Shown here: positions 63,963 to 64,000 of the stretch, piece by piece
How positions within the stretch are numbered: the first letter of the stretch is position 1
Layout of the letters: each line of letters opens with the position of its first letter
Source of the DNA: Burkholderia sp. WAC0059
GTDB lineage: Bacteria > Pseudomonadota > Gammaproteobacteria > Burkholderiales > Burkholderiaceae
Direction: 5' to 3'
NCBI RefSeq assembly: GCF_002870125.1
Contig: NZ_PNEO01000016.1
Coordinates: forward strand, 1 to 64,000
Length of the DNA: 64,000 nucleotides
Made by a program: the position numbers and the translations under genes
The notes under the pieces: generated by a model
Told to the model about the DNA's origin: nothing
Seen by the model: the letters and a program-made list of their open reading frames with translations, nothing else
The model's database searches: none

Positions 63963-63992
63963 AGAATACGACAAGGCGAACGCCGCTGTAAA
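63963..63992 (-). promoter_or_regulatory. Promoter of the argD leader
   Basis: On the minus strand TTTACA (63992-63987), 18 bases, TATTCT (63968-63963). The start would be close to 63956, next to the leader-peptide ATG at 63955, so the leader peptide could be read from a leaderless transcript. Confidence 0.5.
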
Positions 63993-64000
63993 CCGTCATT

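Overview
The window is about 64 kb of GC-rich DNA from a betaproteobacterium, very probably a member of the Burkholderiaceae close to Burkholderia sensu lato. The gene orders lpxK-Trm112-kdsB-adk, ribF-ileS-lspA-coaBC, clpS-clpA, nadA-nadC beside nadB, rpmB-rpmG-radC and fkpB-ispH-liv are the ones familiar from that family, and the protein sequences fit. No rRNA, tRNA, CRISPR array, insertion sequence or prophage was seen. Almost all of it is core chromosome, with a few accessory islands.

Layout. 1-9.6 kb: end of a 1-Cys peroxiredoxin, glutaryl-CoA dehydrogenase divergent from an IclR regulator with a palindromic operator between them, argG and argF, a DUF3579 protein, rpsT, murJ, a SirB1-like protein and a short-chain dehydrogenase. 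9.7-15.7 kb: adk, kdsB, Trm112 protein, lpxK, xseA and sodB. 15.8-34.3 kb is the most accessory part: isochorismatase-like hydrolase, TetR regulator, a low-GC gene for a 599-residue effector-like protein behind a hrp_II/PIP-type promoter, a degenerate EAL protein, two paralogous DHA2 efflux pumps, a rearranged CoA-transferase, aldo-keto reductase, cupin, a stand-alone second EF-G, DUF192 protein, a tiny secreted His/Lys/Ala peptide, rluE, a RidA protein, and a copper pair (Cys-rich peptide plus Tat-exported multicopper oxidase). 34.3-56.9 kb is core: cspA, clpSA, dut, an LLM oxidoreductase, coaBC, lspA, ileS, ribF, purN, an RsmB-like methyltransferase, an MscS channel, a desaturase, nadA-nadC/nadB, rpmG, rpmB, radC, fkpB and ispH. 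56.9-64 kb: a decayed gene that looks like livK, then livHMGF, ypeA, and an argD-type aminotransferase behind an arginine-rich leader peptide.

Main points for follow-up. (1) The gene at 17268-19067 has TTCG-N16-TTCG-N32-TATCAT in its promoter, a Ser/Pro/Arg-rich disordered N-terminus and lower GC, which together mark it as a candidate type III secretion effector; its C-terminal part looks like a GT-B sugar transferase but I do not recognise the family. (2) A 16-residue leader peptide with four consecutive Arg codons, followed by an intrinsic terminator, precedes the argD-like gene and suggests attenuation by arginine. (3) The substrate-binding gene expected in front of livHMGF is present only as a remnant. 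(4) exbB-exbD, which I expect between xseA and lpxK in relatives, are missing. (5) Several housekeeping genes have a -10 hexamer ending 6-9 bases before the ATG and no Shine-Dalgarno sequence, which suggests leaderless mRNAs.
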